A stretch of 64,000 bases of DNA from Helicobacter pylori Shi112 (GCF_000277405.1 NC_017741.1:1240001-1304000), one strand, 5' to 3'. Shown: positions 17,612-27,645, numbered from the stretch's first letter. Numbers and translations: made by a program. Notes: a model not told the origin generated them from the letters alone.

Positions 17612-20452
17612 TTAAAGCGTGCAAGCATCCACTAAATAAGCGATATGCTGCCAAGAAAAGTGGGTTTTTTCACTCAAACCGATCTCGCAAGTGCTGGAAG
17701 TGGAAAAACCCCTTTTAAGATCATAGGATTGGTAAAACTCTTGAAAGCCGTTTAAAGCGCTCTCGTTCAATTCAGGGGTAAAAAAGCCCTTATTCCCCGC
17801 AAAGGCGCAACAACCCGTCTCTTTGTGGATAACAATCTCGCCTAAAGTGCATTTTTTAGCCAAATTGAATAACAACTCTTCTTTATTTTCTAACTTTAAA
17901 GCGCACATCGTGTATAGCCCTATATCTTCGTTAATGGGGTTGAATTTTAATTTAGGGCTTAGAACTTCTTCAATATAGACGCTCAAATCATAGACTTTCA
18001 AATCCTTATAAGCTTTCATTTGCTTGAAAAAATGCGTCGAACATGCGCTATGGTCTAAAACGATCGGTATTTTTCCCTTATCGCTTAATTGCAAAAAAAT
18101 CGCATGGTTTTTTTCATTGTTTTGTTTGGTCAAGTCGGTGTAATTGATAAAGGCTTTCCCGCAACAAAGTGCACTCAATCCATTAGGATACATTACCGAA
18201 ACTTTGGCTTTTTGGCATAAGGATTCAAACACTTCTTGAATGCATCTTTTATCCGCCATTTTGGTTGATGGAGCGAACGAGCGGTTGATGCAAGTGCTGA
18301 AATAAATGACTTTTTCTTCGCTCTTATGCGTTTTATTTTCTAAAGGATAGGCGTTGTTTTTGGGCATGTAATGAAAGGCTTTAGGGAAGGGCTTGATGAA
18401 TTTTTTAATCCCTTTGGTCAGGCTTACTAAGTTGTGAGAGCCTATGAGATTTTGAACTAAGCGAGCGCTTTTTAAAGAAAAACGAGCCACGCTTGTGGTT
18501 GTTTGCATGTTATTAAGGATCTTTGAAGCGATCTTTTCGCCTTTAGGGTTTTTTTGATAATAATTTAGGGCGATCTTTCCGGTATCAATTCCTAAAGGGC
18601 ATAGCATAGAGCACATATGGCACACCGCGCAAGTGGCGTGCGCTAAATATTCAGACTCTTTTAAAAGCTCATTTAATAGAACTTGATCTTTATGATGACC
18701 ATGACTTACCCTTTCTTTTAAGCGCTCTATCTCTCTGTGGATAACGATTCGTTGTCGTGGCGTTAAAGATAAATCTTTGCTAGGGCAAATCCTTTCACAA
18801 AACCCGCATTCCATGCACATGTCCAAATGCTCTTCAATAGGGTGAATGCTCTTTAAATTTTTAGTGTGGATTTCTTTATCGTTTGTGATGATCACATCAG
18901 GGTTTAAAATGCCGTTAGGATCAAACAATTCTTTGATTTGTTTGTGGATTTTATAGGCTTTTTCTCCCCACTCCATTTCCACAAAGGGGGCTACCATCCT
19001 GCCTGTGCCATGTTCGGCTTTAATAGAGCCAGAGCTTTCGCTCACCATTAAAAACATGTCAGAAACTAAATTTTCAAACGCCTTTCTTTCAGTTTCATTT
19101 TCTAAAATCGGCGTAACGACAAAGTGCAAATTCCCGCTTAACGCATGCCCAAAAATAATGCTATTATCCTTAAAGCCATGTTTTTTTAAAAGCCCTTCAA
19201 TCGCTTTTGCCCCCTCTACAAAATTTTCTTGACTAAAGCACACATCTTCAATGATCACAGAGCTTTGGCTTTTTCTTTGAGACGCTGCGATAGGGAAAAT
19301 GCCTTTTCTGATCTTCCACCACGATTGGTAAATAGTAGGATCACTGCTGATTTGAGAATCTAAAACGACCGGTATCGTGATCAAAGCGTTTAAAATCGTT
19401 TGCATGTTGTTTTCTAAAATTAAAGGATCATCGCTTTCGCTTTGAATGAGTAAGCATGCGTTAGGCTCTTTGATTTCTAAAATCACTCTGGGCATGCCCT
19501 CCAAACCTTTCACGCTTTTTAAGGACGCATAATCCATAAGCTCTGCTGAAGAAATCATTTCAGGCTGTTTGGCTTTTAAGGCGGCTAAAATTTGAGCGGC
19601 TTTGGCGCATCGCTCTAAATTTTCATAAAACAATAACGCGCAAGTTTTATAAGCGTAATCTTTCACGCATTCTAATTCCACGCTTGAAATAAAGCCTAAA
19701 GTCCCCTCAGAGCCTATGAATAAATGGCTAATGATTTCAATAGGATCTTCAAAATCAATGAGAGCGTTTAAGCTATAGCCGGTGGTGTTTTTGATCTCGT
19801 ATTTTTTCTTAATTAAAGCATGCAATTCTTTATCTTCTAAAATCTCTTTTCTTAAATTCAAAACCCCTTCAATCAAATCTTTACGTGCGTTTTTGAAACC
19901 CTCAACGCTCTTTTGATTGGCGGTGTCTAAAAGAGTGCCATCGGCTAAGATCACTCTTAAAGATTTTAGGGTTTTGTAGCTGTTTTGCTCCACCCCGCAA
20001 CACATCCCGCTAGCGTTATTGGCAACAATCCCCCCTATCATAGCGGTGTTTATCGTAGCGGGATCTGGGCCTATTTTTTTATGATAAGGTTTCAATAAAG
20101 CGTTCGCATTACTTCCTATGACTCCGCATGAGAGCTGAATGCTTGTAGCGTTGTCTAAAATTTTAGCGTCTTTGAAAAAATGCGTAGCCATCACCAGCAC
20201 CCCATCACAGCTCGCTTGCCCTGATAAGGAACTCCCAGCCGCTCTAAAAGTCAATGAAACGCCATGCTTTTTGGCTAAAACACAAAGCTTTTGAACTTCT
20301 TCTTCATCCTTCACCCAAGCGACTATTTTAGGGATATAACGATAACAAGATGCATCAATGCCATAAGCCAAACGGCGTAAATAATCCTTAAAAATCCTAT
20401 CGCTTAAAAACCCGCTCGCTTCGGTAAAAAAAGCGTCATAATTTTCTTGCAT
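17612..20452 (-). CDS. dld: FAD-linked D-lactate dehydrogenase with Fe-S domains
   Basis: A 946-residue membrane-associated oxidoreductase. Residues about 40-260 form an FAD-binding type 4 domain (FRAAGSSLSGQASCDGV; GIVANNASGMCCG). Residues 260-520 are the FAD-oxidase C-terminal domain (IFGHALSGNLHF; EHGTGR). Two 4Fe-4S motifs follow: CMECGFCERICP near 545 and CAVCHMCSMLCP near 615. Then come CCG domains (CCGKAF; CCAFAG). In H. pylori the protein of this type (HP1222) is linked to D-lactate oxidation; glycolate oxidase-like activity is the main alternative. Confidence 0.85.
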   Translation of the reverse strand: MQENYDAFFTEASGFLSDRIFKDYLRRLAYGIDASCYRYIPKIVAWVKDEEEVQKLCVLAKKHGVSLTFRAAGSSLSGQASCDGVLVMATHFFKDAKILDNATSIQLSCGVIGSNANALLKPYHKKIGPDPATINTAMIGGIVANNASGMCCGVEQNSYKTLKSLRVILADGTLLDTANQKSVEGFKNARKDLIEGVLNLRKEILEDKELHALIKKKYEIKNTTGYSLNALIDFEDPIEIISHLFIGSEGTLGFISSVELECVKDYAYKTCALLFYENLERCAKAAQILAALKAKQPEMISSAELMDYASLKSVKGLEGMPRVILEIKEPNACLLIQSESDDPLILENNMQTILNALITIPVVLDSQISSDPTIYQSWWKIRKGIFPIAASQRKSQSSVIIEDVCFSQENFVEGAKAIEGLLKKHGFKDNSIIFGHALSGNLHFVVTPILENETERKAFENLVSDMFLMVSESSGSIKAEHGTGRMVAPFVEMEWGEKAYKIHKQIKELFDPNGILNPDVIITNDKEIHTKNLKSIHPIEEHLDMCMECGFCERICPSKDLSLTPRQRIVIHREIERLKERVSHGHHKDQVLLNELLKESEYLAHATCAVCHMCSMLCPLGIDTGKIALNYYQKNPKGEKIASKILNNMQTTTSVARFSLKSARLVQNLIGSHNLVSLTKGIKKFIKPFPKAFHYMPKNNAYPLENKTHKSEEKVIYFSTCINRSFAPSTKMADKRCIQEVFESLCQKAKVSVMYPNGLSALCCGKAFINYTDLTKQNNEKNHAIFLQLSDKGKIPIVLDHSACSTHFFKQMKAYKDLKVYDLSVYIEEVLSPKLKFNPINEDIGLYTMCALKLENKEELLFNLAKKCTLGEIVIHKETGCCAFAGNKGFFTPELNESALNGFQEFYQSYDLKRGFSTSSTCEIGLSEKTHFSWQHIAYLVDACTL

Positions 20453-20523
20453 ACATGCTCCTTAAACATTCCTATTTATCAAATCATTGTAACATAACCT
20501 TACTTTAAAAATTAAGGATAAAC

Positions 20524-20856
20524 ATGCTTGAAGATTATGCAATCAGTTTAGAAGAAGTCAATTTCAATGATTTTATTGTCGTAGATGTGCGCGAGTTGGA
20601 CGAATATGAAGAATTGCATTTGCCTAACGCCACGCTCATTAGCGTCAATGACCAAGAAAAGCTCGCTGATTTTTTATCCCAGCACAAAGACAAAAAAGTG
20701 TTGCTCCATTGCAGGGCTGGCCGCAGGGCTTTAGATGCGGCTAAAAGCATGCATGAATTAGGCTATACGCCCTATTATTTAGAGGGCAATGTCTATGATT
20801 TTGAAAAATACGGCTTTAGAATGGTCTATGATGACGCTTGCGGTAAAAAAAACTAG
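20524..20856 (+). CDS. Rhodanese-domain protein
   Basis: A 110-residue single rhodanese domain (sulfurtransferase). It has DVRELDEYEELHLPNATLI near 21 and the active-site loop HCRAGRR with Cys at 63. No signal peptide, so it is cytoplasmic. It starts a plus-strand run with hemD 2 bp later. The sulfur acceptor is unknown. Confidence 0.9.
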   Translation: MLEDYAISLEEVNFNDFIVVDVRELDEYEELHLPNATLISVNDQEKLADFLSQHKDKKVLLHCRAGRRALDAAKSMHELGYTPYYLEGNVYDFEKYGFRMVYDDACGKKN

Positions 20857-20858
20857 GC

Positions 20859-21539
20859 ATGAGGGAGATTGTATGGGTGCATTCTCAAAGAATCGCCCCT
20901 TATAAGACTCTCATTTTAAATGAATTTTGCTACTATCCCTTAGAATTAGATCCAACCCCTTTTAACGCCCTTATTTTCACTTCTAAAAATGCGGTGTTTT
21001 CCTTGCTGGAAACTCTAAAAAACAGCCCCAAACTCAAAATTTTACAAAACATTCCTGCTTACGCTTTGAGCGAACCCACCGCAAAAACTTTACAAGATCA
21101 CCATTTTAAAGTCGCCTTTATAGGGGAAAAAGCCCATGGCAAAGAGTTTGTTCAAGAAATCCTTCCTTTATTGGAAAAAAAAAGCGTTTTGTATCTCAGG
21201 GCAAAAGAGATTGCTTCTTCTTTAGACACCATTCTTTTAGAGCATGGCATTGATTTCAAGCAAGCCGTTGTTTATGAAAACAAGCTCAAACATTTAACCT
21301 TAAGCGAACAAAACGCCCTAAAACCCAAAGAAAAGAGCATCCTTATTTTTACTGCCATAAGCCATGCAAAAGCCTTCTTGCACTATTTTGAATTTTTAGA
21401 AAATTACACCGCTATAAGCATTGGCAACACGACCGCTCTTTATTTGCAAGAGCAAGGCATTCAAAGCTATAGCGCTAAAAAGCCCTCCTTAGAAGCATGT
21501 TTAGAACTGGCTTTAAGTTTGAGGGTTAAAGAATATTAA
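20859..21539 (+). CDS. hemD: Uroporphyrinogen-III synthase
   Basis: A 226-residue HemD-type protein that closes and inverts ring D of the tetrapyrrole. The family diverges strongly. The recognisable parts are FTSKNAVFSLLETL near 40, YALSEPTAKTL near 68 and IFTAISHAKAFL near 165. It lies 2 bp after the rhodanese gene. The assignment rests on family pattern plus position. Confidence 0.8.
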   Translation: MREIVWVHSQRIAPYKTLILNEFCYYPLELDPTPFNALIFTSKNAVFSLLETLKNSPKLKILQNIPAYALSEPTAKTLQDHHFKVAFIGEKAHGKEFVQEILPLLEKKSVLYLRAKEIASSLDTILLEHGIDFKQAVVYENKLKHLTLSEQNALKPKEKSILIFTAISHAKAFLHYFEFLENYTAISIGNTTALYLQEQGIQSYSAKKPSLEACLELALSLRVKEY

Positions 21540-21585
21540 AAACATCTCATTATAATGCTCTCAGTGATTTTTTAAAGGATGATGC

Positions 21586-21978
21586 ATGAATTTTATTTTT
21601 TTATGGGCCGCTTTAGGGGGAGCTATAGGGAGTTCGCTAAGGTATTTTGTGGGCAAAATGATGCCCAGTAAATTTTTAATGTTTGAAAGTTTCCCTTTAG
21701 GGACTTTTAGCGTGAATATCATAGGGTGTTTTGTCATCGGCTTTATGGGGCATTTGGCTGTTAAAAAAGTTTTTGGTGATGATTTTGGGATTTTCTTTGT
21801 CACTGGGGTTTTAGGAGGTTTTACGACCTTCTCTTCTTACGGGTTAGACACTTTAAAGCTCTTGCAAAAATCCCAATACATTGAAGCCGTTTCTTATGCC
21901 TTAGGCACTAACATTTTAGGGCTTATTGGGGTAGCCATTGGTTGGCTTTTGGCTAAAAATTTTGTAGGCATTAATTAA
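21586..21978 (+). CDS. crcB: Fluoride channel Fluc/CrcB
   Basis: A 130-residue, four-helix membrane protein of the Fluc family that exports fluoride as a dual-topology dimer. Signature parts are GGAIGSSLRYF near 11, GTFSVNIIGCFVIGF near 44 and GVLGGFTTFSSYGLDT near 82. No fluoride riboswitch is visible upstream. A hairpin terminator follows. Confidence 0.93.
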   Translation: MNFIFLWAALGGAIGSSLRYFVGKMMPSKFLMFESFPLGTFSVNIIGCFVIGFMGHLAVKKVFGDDFGIFFVTGVLGGFTTFSSYGLDTLKLLQKSQYIEAVSYALGTNILGLIGVAIGWLLAKNFVGIN

Positions 21979-21998
21979 AAAACGCTTTTTAGCGTTTT
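21979..21998. terminator. Bidirectional terminator between crcB and hemW
   Basis: A perfect 8-bp stem AAAACGCT/AGCGTTTT with loop TTTT lies right after crcB. The flanking A and T runs let it work in both directions between the convergent genes. Confidence 0.75.
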
Positions 21999-22023
21999 AT
22001 TAACGCTTGATTCAAGCAGAGCC

Positions 22024-23061
22024 TTACAACAGCCACAAAGCCATTTCATCGGCCATGAAAAAATCGCTCGCTACCAATCGGTCATTTTTAATGAAAGCCT
22101 TGTTTTCTTCAATCAAAAACTTTACTTTATTTTCATCTAAGAAATTAAGCTCAACCCCCAGCGCGCACCTCAAGCCTAAAAACAGCTTTTCTAAGCGCTT
22201 GTCTTGTTCGCTAAGCGTTTCAACTTGGCGTTTTAGCGGGTCTTTGATGTAGTTTTCTATGAGTTTTTTTGCATAAAAGCGCTCATTCGCCACGCAGCCT
22301 ACAGCCCCAGCCCCACACCCTAAATAATCTTTAGCCCCCCAGTAAGCCAAATGGTGCTTGACTTGATAATTTCTAGCGTAATTAGACACTTCGTATTGCT
22401 TGAAAGAAAAGCCCTCTAAAATTTCTTTTATGGCATTGTCAAAATTGGTGCATGAGGGTTTTTTGGCGTTTTTTTCTAAATTCGTGTTTTTTTCAACACT
22501 CAAAGCATAAGCGCTCAAGTGGTTGATAGGGAGTTCTTTAGCGAGTTTTAATTCTTCTTTTAAAGAGTTTTCATTGTCCAATGGGGTGTTATAAATCAAA
22601 TCTATGCTGACATTTTCAATCCCGCTTTTTAAAATAGTTTCTATCACAGGAGCGATATTTTTGGAATGTTGGCGCTCTAAAAACAATAATTTATCCTCTC
22701 TAAAACTTTGCACCCCTAAACTCAAGCGGTTGATCCCTAAATCTTTTAGGCCTTGACACCAAGCTTTAGTGATCAATTCGGGGTTAGCTTCAGTGGTGAT
22801 CTCACAATCCATGCTCAAGCGCGCATTGCGGTAAATGCTTTCAAAAATCCTTTCAAAAGACTCCACGCTTAAAGTGTTAGGCGTGCCGCCGCCAATAAAA
22901 ACGCTCTCAATTGGTTCATCAGTTTGGCTTAAGGCATGCTTTAAATCCAGGCATAGCGCTTGAGTGTATTCTTCTTTTAGCCCATGCTTATTTTCATAGG
23001 AATTGAAAGCGCAATAACCGCATTTATTTTCACAAAAGGGGATATGAATGTATAAAATCAT
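22024..23061 (-). CDS. hemW: Radical SAM haem-chaperone HemW-like protein
   Basis: About 345 residues from the chosen start MILYIHIPFCENKCGYCAF. The CxxxCxxC radical-SAM motif, followed by Phe (CENKCGYCAF), fits HemW rather than true coproporphyrinogen oxidase HemN. GGGTPNTLS binds SAM. The frame is open 7 codons further upstream, to 23082, but this ATG starts the conserved core. It is annotated as HemN-like in many genomes. Confidence 0.85.
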   Translation of the reverse strand: MILYIHIPFCENKCGYCAFNSYENKHGLKEEYTQALCLDLKHALSQTDEPIESVFIGGGTPNTLSVESFERIFESIYRNARLSMDCEITTEANPELITKAWCQGLKDLGINRLSLGVQSFREDKLLFLERQHSKNIAPVIETILKSGIENVSIDLIYNTPLDNENSLKEELKLAKELPINHLSAYALSVEKNTNLEKNAKKPSCTNFDNAIKEILEGFSFKQYEVSNYARNYQVKHHLAYWGAKDYLGCGAGAVGCVANERFYAKKLIENYIKDPLKRQVETLSEQDKRLEKLFLGLRCALGVELNFLDENKVKFLIEENKAFIKNDRLVASDFFMADEMALWLL

Positions 23062-23156
23062 ATTTATTTCTCTCATTTTCATTTCATTTTAAGCGAAACT
23101 TAAACTTGTAATTGTATCATTTTAAGGTTATTTTGATAAGCATGAGGAGACACACT

Positions 23157-23447
23157 ATGAAAAAGGTTATTATGGCTTTAGGCGTTTTAGCGTTCGCAAA
23201 CGCTTTGATGGCAACAGATGTTAAGGCTCTTGCAAAAAGTTGTGTCGCTTGCCATGGGGTTAGGTTTGAAAAAAAAGCTTTAGGCAAAAGCAAAATCGTC
23301 AACATGATGAGTGAAGCGGAAATTGAAAAAGAGCTTATGGATTTTAAAAGCGGTGCCAACAAGAATCCTGTCATGACCGCGCAAGCTAAAAAATTAAGCG
23401 ATGAAGACATCAAAGCTTTAGCCAAATACATCCCCACTCTCAAATAA
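23157..23447 (+). CDS. Periplasmic cytochrome c553
   Basis: A 96-residue class I c-type cytochrome. The signal peptide is about residues 1-19 (MKKVIMALGVLAFANALMA). The haem motif CVACH is at 29-33, and a likely Met ligand lies in NPVMTAQ near 76. It carries electrons from the bc1 complex to the cbb3 oxidase. Upstream codons from 23112 are in frame, but the ATG at 23157 with GAGGAG before it gives the correct signal peptide. Confidence 0.93.
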   Translation: MKKVIMALGVLAFANALMATDVKALAKSCVACHGVRFEKKALGKSKIVNMMSEAEIEKELMDFKSGANKNPVMTAQAKKLSDEDIKALAKYIPTLK

Positions 23448-23489
23448 ACCCTTTTAGTTTTAGTAGCACTGTTTGGGCGCTATTAAAAT

Positions 23490-23510
23490 GGGTTTCAAGC
23501 CCTTTTTTTT
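23490..23510 (+). terminator. Intrinsic terminator of cytochrome c553
   Basis: Hairpin GGGTT-TCA-AGCCC followed by eight T, 43 bp after the cytochrome stop codon. Confidence 0.8.
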
Positions 23511-23606
23511 AATTTTTGATTTTAATGGCATTCTTAACCCTACTTAAAGCCAGCATGCATTATAATACCATCTTGATCAAACAAGAAAGAGCTAGAATAA
23601 AGACCT

Positions 23607-24080
23607 ATGCTACATAAAAAATATCGTCCTAATGTTGCGGCTATCATTATGTCGCCAGATTACCCTAATACATGCGAAATTTTTATCGCTGAGCGCATAG
23701 ATATTGAAGGAGCGTGGCAGTTCCCCCAAGGGGGCATTGATGAGGGTGAAACCCCCTTAGAAGCGCTCCATAGAGAATTATTAGAAGAAATTGGCACGAA
23801 TGAAATAGAGATTTTAGCGCAATACCCCAGATGGATCGCCTATGATTTCCCAAGCAATATGGAGCACAAATTCTATTCGTTTGACGGGCAAAAGCAACGC
23901 TATTTTTTAGTGCGCCTAAAGCATGCTAACAACATTGATTTGAACAAACACACGCCAGAATTTAGAGCCTACCAATTCATCCATCTTAAGGATTTGCTTA
24001 AAAAAATCGTTCCCTTTAAGCGTCAAGTGTACCGCCAAGTCATTGCTTATTTCAGAAGAGAGGGGTATTTAGGGTGTTAA
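23607..24080 (+). CDS. rppH: RNA pyrophosphohydrolase RppH (NudH/invasion-associated)
   Basis: A 157-residue Nudix hydrolase. The Nudix box [23 protein letters not shown] at about 42-64 is intact. The RppH/Ap4A class features WQFPQGG and YDFPSNM are present. It removes pyrophosphate from mRNA 5' ends and hydrolyses dinucleoside polyphosphates. The end overlaps the lysC start by 7 bp. Confidence 0.93.
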
Positions 24081-25291
24081 TCGTTCAAAAATACGGCGGC
24101 ACGAGCATGGGCAGCGTAGAAAGGATCCACAATGTCGCCCAAAGGGTTTTAGAAAGCGTTAAATTAGGGCATCAGGTGGTGGTGGTGGTTTCGGCGATGA
24201 GCGGCGAAACCGATAGGCTTTTAGAATTTGGCAAGAATTTTAGCCATAACCCTAACAAGCGAGAAATGGACAGGATTGTAAGCGCGGGGGAATTGGTTTC
24301 AAGCGCGGCTTTGAGCATGGCGTTAGAGAGGTATGGGCATAGAGCCATTTCCTTGAGCGGGAAAGAAGCGGGCATTTTAACCAGCTCGCATTTTCAAAAC
24401 GCCGTGATCCAATCCATTGACACCAAACGCATCACAGAGCTTTTAGAAAAAAACTACATTGTGGTGATCGCTGGGTTTCAAGGCGCTGACATTCAAGGCG
24501 AAACAACGACTTTAGGGCGTGGGGGGAGCGATTTGAGCGCGGTCGCTTTGGCCGGGGCTTTAAAAGCGCATTTGTGCGAAATCTATACGGATGTGGATGG
24601 CATTTATACCACCGATCCGCGCATTGAAGAAAAGGCTCAAAAAATCGCGCAAATCAGCTACGATGAAATGCTTGAACTGGCTTCTATGGGGGCTAAAGTT
24701 TTATTGAACCGATCGGTGGAATTGGCCAAAAAACTCAGCGTCAAGTTAGTGACTCGCAATTCGTTTAACCATAGCGAAGGCACGCTCATTGTGGCTGAAA
24801 AAGACTTTAAAGGAGAACGCATGGAAACCCCTATAGTGAGTGGGATCGCATTGGATAAGAATCAGGCTCGTGTGAGCATGGAGGGCGTGGAAGACAGGCC
24901 AGGCATTGCCGCTGAAATCTTTGGCGCTTTAGCGGAGTATCGCATTAATGTGGATATGATCGTCCAAACGATCGGCAGAGACGGCAAAACCGATTTGGAT
25001 TTTACGATCGTTAAAACCCAAATAGAAGAAACCAAGCAAGCCTTAAAGCCTTTTTTAGCGCAAATGGATTCCATTGATTATGATGAAAATATCGCTAAAG
25101 TTTCCATAGTGGGCGTGGGCATGAAGTCGCATTCTGGGGTAGCGAGTACCGCTTTTAAAGCCCTAGCCAAAGACAATATCAATATCATGATGATTTCTAC
25201 AAGCGAGATTAAAATTTCGGTTTTGATTGACATTAAATACGCTGAATTAGCCGTTAGAACTTTGCATGCGGTGTATCAACTGGATCAATGA
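24074..25291 (+). CDS. lysC: Aspartokinase
   Basis: A 405-residue aspartokinase, the first step to lysine, threonine, methionine and diaminopimelate. It has KYGGTSMGS at 6-14, [13 protein letters not shown] near 150 and two C-terminal ACT regulatory domains (about 265-405). The start is GTG, overlapping rppH. The next gene, hobA, overlaps by ATGA, giving a tight rppH-lysC-hobA-holB-folP operon. Confidence 0.96.
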
Positions 25292-25830
25292 AAAATTTCT
25301 ACGACTGGATTAAGGAATTTGTGCGCGATCAGGGGGAATTTATCGCCCAACAAAGCGGGTGGCTAGAATTGGAGCGATCCAGTTATGCTAAACTCATCGC
25401 GCAAACCATCTCGCATGTGCTTAATGGCGGATCGCTGTTAGTGAGCGCTGATTCTTCTAGGCGCTGGTTTTTAAACTACATTCTTTCTAACCTAAACCCC
25501 AAAGATTTAAAAGAGCGCCCCTTATTGTCAGTCATTGATTTTAACGCTTCTTCTTTCTACCCCAAAAACGATGCAAATCTCTCTCTAGCCACCATAGAGA
25601 TGACTTATCAAAACCCCATGTTTTGGCATGTTGGGAGGGTTGAAAATGAAGGCTTGAAAACGATACTACTGAGCAAAATCCCTAGTTTTTTATGGCTTTT
25701 TGAAGAGCTTAAAGAAGATTGCTTGCTTTTAAAAGAGCATGACATCTTATTGGATTATAAATTATTGCAACTCTTCAAACTCTTTGAAAACGCGCTTTTT
25801 AGTGCGCTATACAATAAGATCACTCTGTGA
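25288..25830 (+). CDS. hobA: DnaA-binding replication initiation regulator HobA
   Basis: A 180-residue protein matching H. pylori HobA (HP1230) by sequence character, length and position between lysC and holB. HobA is a tetramer with a SIS-like fold, is a structural relative of E. coli DiaA, and binds DnaA domain I to promote orisome formation. It starts with an ATGA overlap on lysC and overlaps holB by 4 bp. Its operon partner is also a replication gene. Confidence 0.88.
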   Translation: MKNFYDWIKEFVRDQGEFIAQQSGWLELERSSYAKLIAQTISHVLNGGSLLVSADSSRRWFLNYILSNLNPKDLKERPLLSVIDFNASSFYPKNDANLSLATIEMTYQNPMFWHVGRVENEGLKTILLSKIPSFLWLFEELKEDCLLLKEHDILLDYKLLQLFKLFENALFSALYNKITL

Positions 25831-26483
25831 AAAACTTCAACCGCCTTATTTATACGGACAATCTTGAAGAGAGCCTAGAAGAGACTGCAAGCCTTTTCAA
25901 GCGCCACATTAAATTCTACACCGAGATCATTGAAAAAGACAAAAAGGTGATCAAAACTTTTAACAAGGACTTTAAAATAGAGCATGCCAAAGAAGTTATT
26001 TCAAAGGCTCATTTAAAACACAGCGAACCAAACGCCTTTTTAATCGCTGCGCCTAGTTATGGCATAGAAGCCCAAAACGCGCTTTTAAAAATCTTAGAAG
26101 AACCCCCAAATAATGTTTGTTTTATCATGTTTGCTAAAAGCCCAAACCATGTTTTAGCCACCATTAAATCCCGCCTAATCAAAGAAGACAAGCGCCAAAA
26201 AATCCCCCTAAAACCTTTAGATTTGGATTTATCAAGGCTGGATTTGAAAGATATTTATGCGTTTTTAAAAAATTTAGACAAAGAAAATTTTGATTCCAGA
26301 GAAAATCAGAGAGAAAAAATTGAAAGCCTGTTAGAAAGCGTTAATAGGCATAAAATCCCATTAAACGAGCAAGAATTGCAAGCCTTTGATTTAGCGATCA
26401 AGGCTAATAGCTCTTATTACAAGCTCAGCTATAATCTTTTACCTTTACTTTTAAGCCTTTTATCTAAAAAGAAAACGCCATGA
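25827..26483 (+). CDS. holB: DNA polymerase III delta' subunit
   Basis: A 218-residue short delta' clamp-loader subunit. It has AAPSYGIEAQNALLKILEEPPNN near 72, the conserved sensor segment of the family, and FAKSPNHVLATIKSRL near 101. It lacks a usual P-loop, as expected for delta', and is shorter than the enterobacterial protein. It has a GTG start overlapping hobA and ends overlapping folP. Confidence 0.85.
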   Translation: MKNFNRLIYTDNLEESLEETASLFKRHIKFYTEIIEKDKKVIKTFNKDFKIEHAKEVISKAHLKHSEPNAFLIAAPSYGIEAQNALLKILEEPPNNVCFIMFAKSPNHVLATIKSRLIKEDKRQKIPLKPLDLDLSRLDLKDIYAFLKNLDKENFDSRENQREKIESLLESVNRHKIPLNEQELQAFDLAIKANSSYYKLSYNLLPLLLSLLSKKKTP

Positions 26484-27622
26484 TTTTAAAACGCCTTAAC
26501 CCGGATGCGCTCAAAAACGCCCTTTTAAAAACCGGATCAGAAAAATGCGCTCAAACCCATATGCATAAAAAAGGCGTTAGCTTTGTTTTTGAAATCCAAC
26601 ATCTGCCCTTAAGCGCAACGCTGATTTTAAAACAAGAGGCCATCAGCGTTGGGGGCGATTTCGCCACGCCAAGAGATTGTATTTTAGCTAAAGAGCCTTT
26701 TTATGATGGGGTGCTGATTGTGAGCGCTAGCCAGTTAGAACGCCTTATTGTCAAGTGCCATTCCCAACCCTTTGGGCTTAAAAATTTAGCGCAAGAATTA
26801 AAAAGCCACCTTAAATCCCAGAAACCTAACGCCCCACAGATCATGGCAATTTTGAATCTCACGCCGGATAGTTTTTATGAAAAAAGCCGGTTTGATAGTA
26901 AAAAAGCGCTTGAAGAAATCTATCAATTATTAGAAAAGGGTATCACGCTCATTGATATAGGCGCGGCCAGTTCAAGGCCACAGAGTGAAATCATTGATCC
27001 AAAAATAGAACAAGATCGCTTAAAAGAAATTTTATTAGAAATCAAATCCCAAAAACTCTACCAATGCGCTAAATTCAGCATAGACACCTACCATGCCACA
27101 ACCGCCCAAATGGCTTTGGAGCATTATTTTTCCATCCTTAATGATGTGAGCGGTTTTAGTAGTATTGGAATGCTAGAAGTCGCCAGAGATTACAAGCCCA
27201 CTTGCATTTTAATGCACACTCAAAAAACCCCCAAAGACATGCAAGAAAATGTTTTTTACCACAATCTGTTTGATGAAATGGATCGCTTCTTTAAGGAAAA
27301 ACTAGAGGTTTTAGAAAAACACGCGCTTCAAGATATTATTTTAGATATAGGGTTTGGATTCGCTAAATTAAAAGAGCATAATTTAGCCTTAATCAAGCAT
27401 TTAAGCCACTTCCTCAAATTCAAAAAACCCTTATTGGTGGGAGCGAGTCGTAAAAACACGATCGGGCTTATCACCGGGCGTGAAGTTCAAAACCGGCTCG
27501 CCGGCACTTTGAGTTTGCATTTAATGGCGCTACAAAATGGAGCGAGCATTTTAAGAGTGCATGACATTGATGAGCATATAGATCTCATCAAGGTGTTTAA
27601 GAGTTTGGAAGAAACAAATTGA
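26480..27622 (+). CDS. folP: Dihydropteroate synthase with N-terminal extension
   Basis: A 380-residue folate enzyme that joins p-aminobenzoate to the pterin. The core begins near residue 120 with MAILNLTPDSF and carries DIGAASSRPQS near 160, a segment of the pterin site (SIDTYHATTA), ILDIGFGFAKLKEHN near 285 and the VGASRKNTIG loop near 322. The first ~115 residues have no counterpart in the ~280-residue enterobacterial enzyme. It ends the rppH-lysC-hobA-holB-folP operon. Confidence 0.93.
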   Translation: MILKRLNPDALKNALLKTGSEKCAQTHMHKKGVSFVFEIQHLPLSATLILKQEAISVGGDFATPRDCILAKEPFYDGVLIVSASQLERLIVKCHSQPFGLKNLAQELKSHLKSQKPNAPQIMAILNLTPDSFYEKSRFDSKKALEEIYQLLEKGITLIDIGAASSRPQSEIIDPKIEQDRLKEILLEIKSQKLYQCAKFSIDTYHATTAQMALEHYFSILNDVSGFSSIGMLEVARDYKPTCILMHTQKTPKDMQENVFYHNLFDEMDRFFKEKLEVLEKHALQDIILDIGFGFAKLKEHNLALIKHLSHFLKFKKPLLVGASRKNTIGLITGREVQNRLAGTLSLHLMALQNGASILRVHDIDEHIDLIKVFKSLEETN

Positions 27623-27645
27623 AAAGCGCTCCACCCTAACCCCAT

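Noticed and set aside
21540..21585. Fluoride riboswitch before crcB
   Set aside because: Only 46 bases separate hemD from crcB, and no riboswitch fold is visible.
23117..23443. A 108-codon frame opposite cytochrome c553
   Set aside because: It covers a clear cytochrome gene with signal peptide and haem motif.
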